Origin: Daphnia pulex
Taxonomy: Eukaryota > Arthropoda > Branchiopoda > Diplostraca > Daphniidae
Reading direction: 5' to 3'
NCBI RefSeq assembly: GCF_021134715.1
Contig: NC_060024.1
Coordinates: forward strand, 6,386,001-6,450,000
Length of the DNA stretch: 64,000 nt
Part shown: positions 22,215 to 33,198 of the stretch, one piece after another
How the letters are laid out: every line of letters starts with the position of its first letter
Position numbering within the stretch: the stretch's first letter is position 1
Program-made: the position numbers and the translations under genes
The notes under the pieces: generated by a model
Database searches by the model: none
What the model was told of the DNA's origin: nothing
Seen by the model: only the letters and a program-made list of their open reading frames with translations

Positions 22215-23483
22215 ATGGAAACTTTAGACAGCGCGATAGAATTCGAACAAGTATTTTGTTACAAGTGTCCTAATTGCGAATTTGTTAGTCAATTAAAACA
22301 CATAGTTGCGGAACATCTGAAAAAAGAACATCAAATTGGCATTACCAATATTTCGGAGGAGGTAACAACTGAATCGTCAGATTTTCTGTTAGACGAATGT
22401 GATGAAGAACCCAATCAAATCAGTGATAATGAAACTGTCAATACTGGAGATGCTGTATTCAGTAGTTCAACTGCTTCCCCAAAAGGATTTACATGTAATA
22501 TACCTGGCTGTAGTGTCCGACTGGAGGAGGAATGTAATGCACAGTATCATGCCAAATGTCATTACGAGAGCAGCTTCAAGTGTCCAGAATGTGATGAGAT
22601 GAAATCTTCTTGGAAAGTGATGGTCATGCATTTATGGAAGAGTCACTCGGTAAATCTTGAATTGTTAAGTTGTCATCTGTGTGGGTACAGAACAGGGAAG
22701 AAAGAACTGCTCAAGTTTCACGTCAAGACTCACAGTGATCAGCGAACTTGTCTGTGTGATGAGTGTGGCAAGGGTTTCAAGAATATGAAGCAACTTCGAA
22801 ACCACAAAGTAAGTACTTAATTTTTTTAAGTATAATTGAAGTTTGATTATTTTGACACAGAATGACAACTTGTACACTGTTTCTGTTGTATGACAGGAAC
22901 TACATTCACTCAACAAAGGGTCGAGTGAACAACAGCTAAAGAACAAATGCCCAGACTGTGGACAAATCTTAAGCAGCAGCAGGTTGTTGCGTGCCCACCG
23001 TAACGCCGTCCATCTCAAAATGCGATCTCACCTCTGCAGCTACTGCGGCTACAACACAACGTCGCAGTCGAATCTACGAATTCATTTACGGCAGCACACA
23101 AATGAGAAGCCGTTCGCGTGCGACAGCTGTGCTTATCGGACGGCAGATCACAATTCCCTCCGACGTCACAGAATGAAGCATACGGGAGAGAAGCAGTACA
23201 AGTGTCCACATTGTCCTTACGCTTCGATTCAGTCGTCAACCTACAAAGTAAATAACACTAATTTCATCTTATATTTACGTCAGGAATATCTAGATCATGT
23301 TCAATTTTTATATTGTAGGCGCATCTGAGAAACAAACATCCGGGATTGAGCGACGAACTCATTTTTTCATGTCCGATTTGCAGTTTTCGCACAATTAGAA
23401 AAGAGCAGCTCAATCTGCATGTCACTTCGGCACACGAAAGTCAAAATGGGTCTTCAGAGAAGGCTCTACCGTTAGCGGTGTGA
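22215..23483 (+). CDS. C2H2 zinc-finger protein, 3 exons, 369 aa
   Basis: Probable nuclear DNA-binding protein; no specific orthologue recognised. Exons 22215-22808, 22897-23247, 23319-23483, all phase 0. Ten C2H2 fingers are visible: one near residue 16 (CPNCEFV...HLKKEH), an acidic linker (about 45-85), a finger with a C-x4-C knuckle (CNIPGCSV), then a run of eight in short-linker array (e.g. YKCPHCPYAS...HLRNKH, FSCPICSFRT...HVTSAH). TGEKQYKC between fingers 8 and 9 is the classical linker. Last residues ALPLAV. Starts 201 bp after the WDR75 stop on the same strand. Confidence 0.88.
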
Positions 23484-23942
23484 AAGTGAAATCACATTCC
23501 CTTTTCTGCTTCGTTAATTCACATTAATACTCCGCTACCTTAGAAGCCAATCAACGTCAAACGTTGTGTTATTTGGATATTAGTTAATTTCAAGTGCCGT
23601 TTTCCTGTAGCTCATTAAATCATTTTCATAGTTATACCCCATCTGTTGTCAAAACAAAGTCTTCAGCACATGGGTACTTTTACGGAGCGATGGTTGTAAT
23701 TGAGGTAAAAATAATAAAATATGTCGATTAATGCAAAGAAAATGCTTGAACATTATTTTTAAAAATGTTTTCTAGCGATATCATAAAATTTAATTGATGA
23801 AAAATTGAAAATAAAATCAGGAAAGGCGAAAAAGTGGCGAAAACTCGTTGTGCGTGTCAAGGAATACTCTGCTCCGGTTATATAAAGTGAACTACAGCTC
23901 TACGTATGACGCCAGGTGTTGCAAGGATTTTGACCTACCAAA
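23484..23942. other. Intergenic; 3' UTR and promoter sequence
   Basis: AT-rich interval with no gene. It holds AATAAA-type signals near 23713 and the TATA box of the next gene at 23878-23887. Confidence 0.55.
23878..23887 (+). promoter_or_regulatory. TATA box of the lectin-like gene
   Basis: TTATATAAAG lies about 56 bp before the ATG at 23943, which leaves room for a short 5' UTR. Confidence 0.5.
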
Positions 23943-24752
23943 ATGAAATCTTCTAAAAGTGTCAACCAGCCTTTCGCTAATAAAGCTAGACAGCAGCAGC
24001 AACGTCAGAGCAAAGAACAAACCAACGTTAAAATAGACGACGAAGATGATGAAGAAACTTACGAAGAAGACCCAGCCGTCCTTTTACTCAAGGACATTTG
24101 CATCGGTACCGGAATCTTTTTCCTTTGCATCGTTATTGCTAGCATAGTGGCCGTCGCCATCGTCAGCACCTATCGTGTCGTGGAAAGAATGGCGGCGGTG
24201 GAAGTGGAACCGACACCGTTCCGGGTGGTCAATCACGGCATCTGGCCCGGCTATCGACACGAGTTTTTCAACGAGAAGGTGCCGTTCATCAAGGCGGAGC
24301 AGGTGTGCACATCGCGAGAGAAAGCCTCCCTTCTCCACTTCAACAGCCAAGAGCAAGAGGACCAATTCGATTTGTACGCGTCTCTCAATTTCTGGAGCAC
24401 CACCGATTACCCGGCGTTCCAACTGTGGACTTCGGGGTTCGTCCTGGCCAGGCGGATTGAAAGTAAGCCCAATTTGATCGTCACCTGGCCGGAACCCAAC
24501 GCCAATGGAGAGTTAACTGAAATCCGGGAGTGCGCAGTTAGAGGAGAAGGTCTAATCAACGCTTTCAGTGCCCACGAAAAGTTCTGGCAAGAGAGGCACA
24601 TCGTCAAGGATTACATCATGGATAACCAGCCGGTGGGAATGAACGCTACGGGAGCTGTTGGCGGATGCTGGCAGCACGTGAAGCGCAACGACATGGCACC
24701 GCAAAGTTTCTATCGATTTGTCTGCGTACTAAAGGTTAATAGTACATCCTGA
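23943..24752 (+). CDS. Intronless type II membrane protein with C-type-lectin-like ectodomain, 269 aa
   Basis: Seen: a Gln/Lys/acidic cytoplasmic tail (1-48), one membrane segment (about 53-77, GIFFLCIVIASIVAVAIV), and an ectodomain (about 95-269). The ectodomain has the spacing of a C-type lectin fold: FIKAEQVCTSREKASLLHF, then LWTSGF, VTWPEPN, REC, GGCW and FVCVLK. The Ca/sugar motifs EPN and WND are not clearly present (WPEPN occurs but in a different context), so sugar binding cannot be claimed. There is no intron, unlike its neighbours, and AATAAA at 24798-24803 follows the stop, which could reflect an old retrocopy. It may act as a surface recognition receptor (inference). Confidence 0.7.
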   Translation: MKSSKSVNQPFANKARQQQQRQSKEQTNVKIDDEDDEETYEEDPAVLLLKDICIGTGIFFLCIVIASIVAVAIVSTYRVVERMAAVEVEPTPFRVVNHGIWPGYRHEFFNEKVPFIKAEQVCTSREKASLLHFNSQEQEDQFDLYASLNFWSTTDYPAFQLWTSGFVLARRIESKPNLIVTWPEPNANGELTEIRECAVRGEGLINAFSAHEKFWQERHIVKDYIMDNQPVGMNATGAVGGCWQHVKRNDMAPQSFYRFVCVLKVNSTS

Positions 24753-24866
24753 TTTGACGGCGCTAAAAATATTTTTCTTTCGATTTTGTTGTGTGGAAAT
24801 AAATCAGTCCAAGAATGTTGGGTGAATAAAAAATTTCGAAGTAATAAAGTATTAATTTTATTTTAG

Positions 24867-24927
24867 AATTTTTCTGGTAGAAATGGCATTTTCCCATTTG
24901 AAAACGATTAGTGTTATCGTGAAGTGA
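24867..24927 (+). pseudogene. Relic of an ionotropic receptor last exon
   Basis: The end of this stretch reads FLVEMAFSHLKTISVIVK and a stop, matching the C-terminal tail of IR-C (FLSEMTISYFKTNSVIVM). The following ~110 bp also match the IR 3' flanks (ACTCGCAC...CTTAAAC, AATAACAGCAG). No other exon is found upstream; the lectin-like gene lies there instead. So a fifth receptor once ended here and lost everything but its tail. Confidence 0.75.
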
Positions 24928-25634
24928 AATATTTAAATTTATCTTTGTTTTAAGGCACAGCAAATGATGTAGTAGTAATTATATTTGACTCGCACAAAAG
25001 GGTGACTTAAACTTAGAATGAAATAACAGCAGTTCATATTAGAAAAGGATAGAGCTTATTTATCCAGCTCTTTCAGAATGAAAAGGTATTTTTTAAAATT
25101 ATTTCAGATGCGACCGAGATATCAGGAAAATCGTGATATACAGCACAGCGAAACCTATAGAATATTTAGCCTGCGATTTGCTGTACGAAATCGATCAGTC
25201 CACGAAGTCATTCAATAAAAAAGTTATTATGCGAAGAACATGATTAATGGTGCAATGATGGGAACCAACAATAAGTCAATAACCCAAAAACTTGACAGCA
25301 GGTGATGTGATTCGATTTCATCTTTCATCTCTTTTTACATGGCATTTTGACTTTTAGGCTGTACACGAAACAATTCCAATAGCCGAGTGAACACTTGCAG
25401 ATGTCGCGCGTTGCTGCGTTTTCTGTATAACTGGTGCCGATAATAAAAGCTTGGCAAATTTGATGCCGTTTCAGTGATGGAGTGATCGCGACTGAAAAGA
25501 GGACTCTTGGTGTTATATGTAAAACAAAATATACAATAAAGACGCGCCTGAGGAAATCGTAAGTAACATAGTCATCATGAAGCAAAATCTTAATTTTTAC
25601 TCTCTTAATTATTATAATTAATGAAATAGAAATC
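24928..25634. other. Intergenic, 5' flank of IR-A
   Basis: Begins with IR-type 3' flanking sequence continuing from the relic. The rest is AT-rich and only weakly resembles the upstream regions of the other three receptor genes. Confidence 0.5.
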
Positions 25635-28193
25635 ATGAAATTGACTTGGATGCTGTTGTTTTGGGCGATGGCTATCGCATCGTCCACCGATTTGCCAATT
25701 GGAGACCCGGATAAAATTCCAATCGCAAGAGATCACCTCATCGTTGTGGCATCAGAGGTAGTAAAAAGAGGCTGAATATTCTGGCACAGTGGCTCTTTTT
25801 AATAGAAAAAGGCCAATTGTTTTCTATCAGTAACAAATTTAATATTGCAAATAATTTCTCTGGTACATTTGCAAAAGTTTCCTGGATCGGTGAAGATCCT
25901 GAGAAATTCCATCGGTCACCGAATCGGTCTGGAAGGCGTTTCTCCTCTGATCCTCGACTGGCTCTCCCGTCGATACAAATTTCAGTAATGTTTTTCTACA
26001 CTTATGCCCAGTATATAGGCCATTACTGGCCATGACTGGCCAGGTGTATGCAATAATTCTGTTTTATTATTGGTGAAGGTACTCCATCCTCGAAGTCAAT
26101 GTTACCAGCCTGGAAGATAGAGGACCTAAATATCCAGGACTAATCAGCTACGCAAAAAGAGGGGTATAAAATCCGTGTATATGTATATCTATATATGTAA
26201 ATTAAATTGCTAATGTAGCTATAATATAGCATTGCAGCGTGTATATATATTAGCAAATGTGCATGCTATAGTAATTGTCCAAACATCTTTCCTTCACAAA
26301 CACGAGATATTATTTTAACAGCACAAATGTATTTAGGAGTGCGACTTGATAATCAGTGCAATGGGTCTATCGTTCGAACGACTGCGCAGTTTGGAACTGG
26401 TCCATCCGTGGTTGCATTCGCAGATTGCCTTTCTCATACCGTATCCCGAATATACCAAGAACTATGTCAGCGCCGTCGTCAAACCTTTTCAATTTTGGGT
26501 TCGTTTTGAGAAAAACCTTAGAAAATACAGAAGAGGGCTCAAGGCCAAAAATTTCATTTAACATTTAATTATGTCGTAAATTGCTCGATTAAAGGTCTGG
26601 ATCGGGCTGCTTGTAACTTCAGTGTCGATCGTTACCACTGTCTTAGGCTTCAATCGAATTTTGAAAATGAAAATTTGGACGAGCAGAAAAAAAGAGAGCG
26701 ACGAAACAATAATCAATGGGCCTAATCAGCGGTGGAATCAGGTTGGCGTGACGGAAAATATCTTCTCTTACATCATTACAACATTACTGAATCAAGGTAA
26801 AATGTATTTTGTTAACAATTAAATTGCTGGATGCTATCTACGTATACGATTAATTATAACGTAGACATTCACTATATTACGCAACAATACTATAAGCCAG
26901 AATATATCTGACATGCAGGTGGATACATTTCTTGCAAAATCACACCAATTCGACTCGTCATTGGGTCTTGGTGCCTGTTGACTCTTGTTCTGCTCAACGT
27001 TTACAACGGAGTTCTCATCTCCTACGTGACGGCAACTCACCGCGAGCCGGCGCTCATCAATTCCATCGAGGACGTCGCCGCTAATCCCAACATCCACATC
27101 ATTGTCATCAAAGGCCAAGGCCCCGATACTGTCATTTCGGTAATAGGAGTAGGCCTATAATTAATTTTCCTGTTGCATATAATCAGTTATGTACGCGTGG
27201 TCATACGGCTTTTTCATTTCTATACATTTTTCTGCTCAGATGGCAACAACAGGATTGTACAAAGTGCTGGGCGATAAGCTAAGAGCCTACCCAATGTCGA
27301 GGTGCAATACCATTCAGCAATGTGTCGACTTGGTGAAATCGTTACCCCATAAACACGTTTATTTCAGCGTGAGAAATCCATTTCTATTATATTCAATCTA
27401 TTCCCTGTTTCATATTGAACCCAACTATAGTAGACTACAGCAGCAACGGAGCAGCAATAAATAATGACTTAAATTGAAGTCTGTATAAAGAATTTCAACC
27501 ATATAAAAATTACGCAATTAATTTTATGGGATTTTCAGCTCATTTTGGAATTTTTAGATTATTTTGGCCTTTACTGTATTATATTGCCTCAATAAAGCTA
27601 CTTTCGACTTTATTTTGGTGTATCCTGTTTAAAGTGCTGACAATTGTTCTGAATATTATATTAGGCTATGCCAGCTTTGAGAACTGCCATTGAAAATGAT
27701 TACCAGCAAAGCCGTCAGTGCAAGATCACCATAGCAGCAGCAGATACTTCAAACAGTGCTGCGGGTTGGGGTTTAGCGAAAAACACTCGTCACCTCGAAA
27801 AATTCAATCGAGGGTAAGACGATCGTTTTTAGTTGAATCAACTGGTCCAGTTGTTTTTTGTTTTTCTTGTTTGTTTGTTTTTTGTTAATCTTCTTATTTA
27901 TTTCACTAATATTGCTATTCATTTGTTGATATAGGACACTGGAATTACATGCAAGCGGGTTGATTCCCCATTGGGAGAAACAGTTCGAGCCGAATACAAA
28001 GCCTTGCTATGAAGATAAAAGAAACGACAACAAGAACAAGCATCAACGACAACAACGGCAGCAGCGCTTGTCTTTGGATAATTTAATGGGGGCATTTGCT
28101 GTCTTAGCTTTCGGGTGTCTCTTTTCTTTTCTGGTTTTTCTGGCAGAAATGGCAATTTTCCACTTGAAAATCAATAACCCTATCGTGGTGTGA
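25635..28193 (+). CDS. Ionotropic receptor IR-A, 9 exons, 478 aa
   Basis: Ligand-gated cation channel subunit of the ionotropic receptor/iGluR-like chemosensory family. Exons: 25635-25757, 25878-25984, 26079-26163, 26337-26498, 26595-26796, 26919-27139, 27240-27368, 27665-27813, 27935-28193. Order: signal peptide, short N-terminus with no amino-terminal (LIVBP-like) domain, S1 half of the ligand-binding domain, M1 (VWIGLLVTSVSIVTTVLGF), pore loop (ENIFSYIITTLLNQGG), M3 (GSWCLLTLVLLNVYNGVLI), S2, and M4 (LMGAFAVLAFGCLFSFLVFL). The S1 arginine is in SFERLRS. This is the most divergent of the four copies: MGLSFER replaces MFQTSER, and the M1-pore linker has extra charged residues. Which ligand it senses cannot be read from sequence. 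Confidence 0.87.
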
Positions 28194-29013
28194 AATTCGT
28201 CTTTGTTTATAAAGCATTGCAAGTGGTGTATTAGTATCTAGTAGCTATATTACACAGTATAATTAACTCGCACATCAATAAAAGGTTGCCATTTAAACCT
28301 AAATATGTACAATAACATCAGTTTTGATATTGATTTTGATTTTGAGGAGGGTGTGACTATATTACAATATTACAAGAAATAGGCTAGTCATTAATGAGTT
28401 CAACCTTTTACCTTAAAAAAAATCTTGCACAACATAATACAATGAAACCGAAGAAAATAGCAAACAAGAACGAATAAAATAGGCCTAAACGAAATCTCTT
28501 TAAAGTTTATTGTTATAGGCTATATGCTGCCGAACTACTATTTTTACCTAAAAAATCTTCGATCTGACTATGATTAAAGAAAAAAGAAAAAAAAATGTGA
28601 AAAAGAAAACTTTAGAACGCTTGAGAAAATAACTGTCGACCGATGGGTGCAGCAATCGAGTTTAAAGCAATTGTGAAAATACGCGGAAAGCAAAGAAAAT
28701 GAGGAGAAATGCCAGCGAAAGAAGCACGCTATAGCATTGTGAAAGATTGCATGATGGAAAACAGCCGGTGATGCTGAAGATATTATATGGGAATGAAAAC
28801 AAAAATGGAGGTAATTTCGTGAATGCTGCTGGCATATCACATGAAGCAGATGATGATATTGCATTTTGAAGAGCTTCTACCGATGTCTGCATATACGAAC
28901 CCATACGAAGAAAACTAGTACATGATACATAACATTACTTATATTTGAGAGAACGAAAAAATCTGCGGCACGAGAAGAGTCTCCATAAACAAATTCATTG
29001 AAAAAATAATGAT
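28194..29013. other. Intergenic between IR-A and IR-B
   Basis: 3' flank of IR-A followed by AT-rich sequence with TAGGCCTA at about 28482. It aligns in pieces with the other receptor intergenic regions; no gene seen. Confidence 0.55.
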
Positions 29014-29230
29014 GTGAAAAAAAGCGGAAAAGGGGGAATAATGTTTGTTCTGGAAAAATACTGCTATATTGTTTGGTTGTTAGGCTACATCGGAGAAAGT
29101 GCGTTTTGTCTTTTTCACAGTTTTTGTTTGACTGAATGGTAAATCAGCAGTTTCAACTTGTCATGTTTGAGAAGCAAAAATCCGTTGCCAATCACGCTTT
29201 GACATTTACTGCTGCTGCATTGTCAAGCTT
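29014..29230 (+). promoter_or_regulatory. Conserved upstream block of IR-B
   Basis: About 217 bp, ending 268 bp before the start codon, that recurs before IR-C and IR-D. Shared landmarks are GTGAAAAAA, TTTTTGTTTGACTGAATGG, GAGAAGCAAAAA, CGTTGCCAAT, CACGCTTTGACAT and GCATTGTCA. Confidence 0.6.
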
Positions 29231-29497
29231 CATCTTAGAAAGAACAGTACAACCCCTATAAGAGTCCTATAAACTTCATCAGAAGTTGATTTCTTTCATC
29301 GCTTTATAGTGGTTGGAAAAGGGCTCTTGTTGTCAGTAGACGAACGGGTATCGACGCGTGATTCAGCAAATCGTAAGTATTATATAACTCAACTACCGCA
29401 CCTTATGAAATAATTAAACTGTGTCGATTTCTAATTTGAATATATATTTTTTAAATTTCCAAAGTACCTACATAGCCTAATTTGTTCAATAGAAATT

Positions 29498-31959
29498 ATG
29501 AAGTTAATTTGGATGCTGTTCATGGCAATTGCTACCGCATCGTCGGTATGCTACACTTTCACAACAGTGATACCGGACGCCATTTCAATCAAGAAAGACC
29601 ATCACCTCGTCGTTATGGCATCTGAGGTAAAATAAAAAGCGCTGAGATTGCAGTTGATAGCCTATATAGCAGTATTTATATTTAAAAAAAAACCTACTGT
29701 ATTTTCAATATTTTATAATATTATTAGTATACACTATACAGAAAAGTTTTATATTTAAAAAATAAAATAAATTTCTGTACATTTTAATAGTTTCCCGTGT
29801 CAGTGAAGATCCTGAGAAATTCAACTGGTCACCAGATCGGACTGGAAGGCGTTTCACCTCTGATGCTCGACTGGCTCTCCCGTCGATACAAATTTAAGTA
29901 TACCTAATATTTTTCTAATAGCTATATCCAATAGACAATGAATCAATGAAGTATAAATAGGCCTACGTAAATATACACTATAGAGGTGTACTAATTAAAA
30001 ATTGAAAATTGACATCGAAAAAGGTATTCCATCCTTGAAGCTAATGTTACTAGCCTGGAAGATGCAGGACCTAAATTCCCAGGACTCATTAGCTATGCAT
30101 TAAGAGGAGTATGAATTGAATTGATTTTATTGCTGCATGAAAATTTTGCCAATGGAATATAATAAATTTTACGTGTAAATATTGTCCAAAAATCATATTA
30201 ACGCACAACACAAATGTACATATAGGAGTGCGACTTGATAATGACTGCAATGTTTCAAACATCTGAACGGCTGCGCAGTTTAGAAATGGTCCATCCATGG
30301 CTGTACATGCCGGGTGCATTTCTCATTCCGATCCCCGAAGTTATTAAAAACAATGTGGACGCCGTCATCAAACCTTTTCAATTTTGGGTACGTTATTACC
30401 TATATTTAGGCCTATGCTGCCATTAATAACTACAATGACGGGTTCAGCACAGGATTTTAATCTCGAAAAATGTTAATAATTAAAGGTTTGGATGGGGCTA
30501 CTTGTAGCTTCAATAGCGATCATCATCACTGTGTTAGGCATCAATCGAATTCTTAAAATCAAAATCCTATCCATCGGAAATCAAAACGAAGAAACGAATA
30601 ATCAGCGATTGCAGCAGCATCAGGTTGGCGTGACGGAAAATATCTTCACTTACATCATTACGACATTATTGAATCAAGGTAAAATGTATTTTGTTAACAA
30701 TTAATTGCTATAGAACGATTAATTATATTACGTAGACATTTTTCACTACGAAACAAAACTAAGGCAGAATATATCTGACAGGTGGATACATTTCTTGCAA
30801 GATCACACCAATTCGACTCGTCATTGGGTCTTGGTGCCTGTTGACTCTTGTTCTACTCAACGTCTACAACGGAGTTCTCATCTCCTACGTGACGGCAACT
30901 CACCGCGAGCCGGCGCTCATCAACTCCATTGATGACGCCGCCTCCGCTTCTAATATCCGCGTCCTTGTCAACAAAGGACAAGGAATTGACATGTTATTTT
31001 CCGTAATATTAATAAGATTCATATTCCTGATTATCCCAGTTATAGGCCTAAGTTGTACGGCTTAATATATAATTTATGCGCGGTCTTATAAATTTCGGGT
31101 TCAACAGACAGCAACAACAGGAGTGTTCAAAGCGATGGGTGACAAATTACGAGCCTACCCAATGTCGAGGTGCAATACTACTCAGCAATGTGTCGACCTG
31201 GTGAAATCGTTACCTAAGCAACACGTCTATTTCGGCGTGAGAAATGCATATAATATCCTTTTTATTATTATTTTGACGCCTATATACAACTTGTGAATTG
31301 AAACCGCGAATATTGTTAATGCATGCTGCCTATAGGCCTATTGCTGCTTTATAACATAGCTTTACTCTTTGAATCTACGTCATTATATTAATGCATATTT
31401 CTTATTTCATGTATAAGCCTCAGTGTTAAATGTGTGGTTGTATGATGAGCACATGCAGGTTGTGACTGTTTTGAAAGCTGCCATAAAAGATGACTACAAG
31501 AAAACTCGTCAATGCAAGATCACCATAACAGCGGTTGATGCTTCAAGCCGAGCTGGAGGCTGGGGTTTGGCAAAAAAAAGTCCTTACCTCGAAAATTTTA
31601 ATCGAGGGTAATCGTTCAACTGATTTCACGGATGACAAATTCCTAACGATGCATAATTTTTTTAAAATTTATTTGCATATTTGAATCTTGCCGTCTTTTT
31701 CGACAGGATATCGGAACTAAATGAATTCGGGCTGATTTCCCTATGGATGAAACAATTCGAGCCGAATACAAAGCCTTGCTACAGTGAACATATAAAGGAC
31801 AGGAAGGGAAAGACCGATGAAACACGGCAGCGCCTGTCGTTGACCAATTTGATGGGGGCTTTTGCTGTCTTAGCCGTCGGATATCTACTTTCCCTTTTGA
31901 TTTTTCTGGCAGAAATGGCAATTTCCCAATGGAAAGCGAATGTTGTTATCGTGGTGTGA
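29498..31959 (+). CDS. Ionotropic receptor IR-B, 9 exons, 475 aa
   Basis: Tandem paralogue of IR-A with the same exon phases (0,2,0,0,1,0,0,2). Exons: 29498-29626, 29791-29897, 30024-30108, 30226-30387, 30486-30678, 30782-31002, 31108-31236, 31459-31607, 31707-31959. It has the signal peptide, S1 with MFQTSERLRSLEMVHPW (the Arg is at the place that binds the alpha-carboxylate in iGluRs), M1, pore loop, M3, S2 with conserved cysteines (MSRCNTTQQC), and M4. The last exon is identical over 181 bp to that of IR-D, while IR-A and IR-C differ. No stop, frameshift or bad splice site is seen. Confidence 0.88.
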
Positions 31960-32676
31960 AATTCGTCTTTGTTTAAAGCAGCATATTATACCAAATGATG
32001 TATAGTAATTTACTCGCACATCATCAAAGTAGTGATTTAAACCTATATATAATTCAATAACAGCAGCATAGTTTCGATATTGGCTATATTAATACAATAC
32101 ACGAAAATAGTAGGCCTAATACATATGCGTACATTGGAACATTAATCTTCTTGCTGGAAGGAAATATAATCTTGCGCAATCTATATAATATATAATAAAA
32201 CCAAAAAGAATTAAAGCAAACAAAAGCGAATATAGCAATTTAAAACAAAACGAAATCTCGTTCCTTAAATTTGTTATAGTCTACTATATCAACTATAATG
32301 CTCTATATTTTTCGAACGAGTATTTTTTTATCTTAATATACATAACATCTTCAGTTTGAGGGTGGTTCATTTAACCAAAAGCACGAAATGCGTTTAATCT
32401 AAATAATTTCCGTTGACCCAGCACGTATCAAGTTTATTGCGATTTGCGATCGTGAAAATAGTTATGTAGCCTACAGCACGCGGAAAGGGAAAATTCGTCA
32501 GCTGAAGTTTTGATCAATAATGACTTCACAGCTGACCACAGAAAAATTCTGGATATCGTGAAGAATTACATGATGATGATGGAAACCAGCCGGTGGTGAT
32601 GCTGATGGGAATGAGCACAACCACCGTCCAATGTCAGTCCATATTCAATCAACAAATTCGGTAAAAAAATAATTAT
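31960..32676. other. Intergenic between IR-B and IR-C
   Basis: AT-rich; conserved 3' flank motif ACTCGCACATCA near 32010, TAGGCCTA at about 32112. No gene seen. Confidence 0.55.
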
Positions 32677-32880
32677 GTGAAAAAAGTTGGAAAAAGGAGA
32701 CTTTTCTTCTGAAAAAATACCAATTTGTCGGTTGTTCAATTGGCTATAAAGTGCATTTTGCTTTTCAGAGTTTTTGTTTGACTGAATGGTAAATGATTTT
32801 CAACTTTTCATGCTTGAGAAGCAAAAAGTCGTTGCCAATAATCACGCTTTGACATCGACTGATGCTGCTGCATTGTCAAG
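32677..32880 (+). promoter_or_regulatory. Conserved upstream block of IR-C
   Basis: Same ordered landmarks as 29014-29230 (GTGAAAAAAG, TTTTTGTTTGACTGAATGG, GAGAAGCAAAAA, CGTTGCCAAT, CACGCTTTGACATCGACTG). It ends 319 bp before the ATG. Confidence 0.6.
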
Positions 32881-33198
32881 TTTTTTTAAAAGAAAGTGCA
32901 ACCCCCAAAAGATTCCCCAATAAGATCCAATATAAACTTCAAATGTCGCTTCAAAAGTTGTGCTGGCTACGACTGAGTAAGGTCAAATACTCTCGTTGCT
33001 GGTTAAAGGTGATTCCTTTAATCGCTTCATAAGTAGGCTACATCGTGCTGGCTGGGTATATTGGTTATAGTGAGGCATGATTCAAGAAATCGTAAGTATA
33101 AAACTCAACTACCTTGAGATAATTAAACTTTGTCGATTTCTTATTACTAGTATCTTTTGATAATTCCCAGAGTAAATAATACTATTGAAATTGGAATC

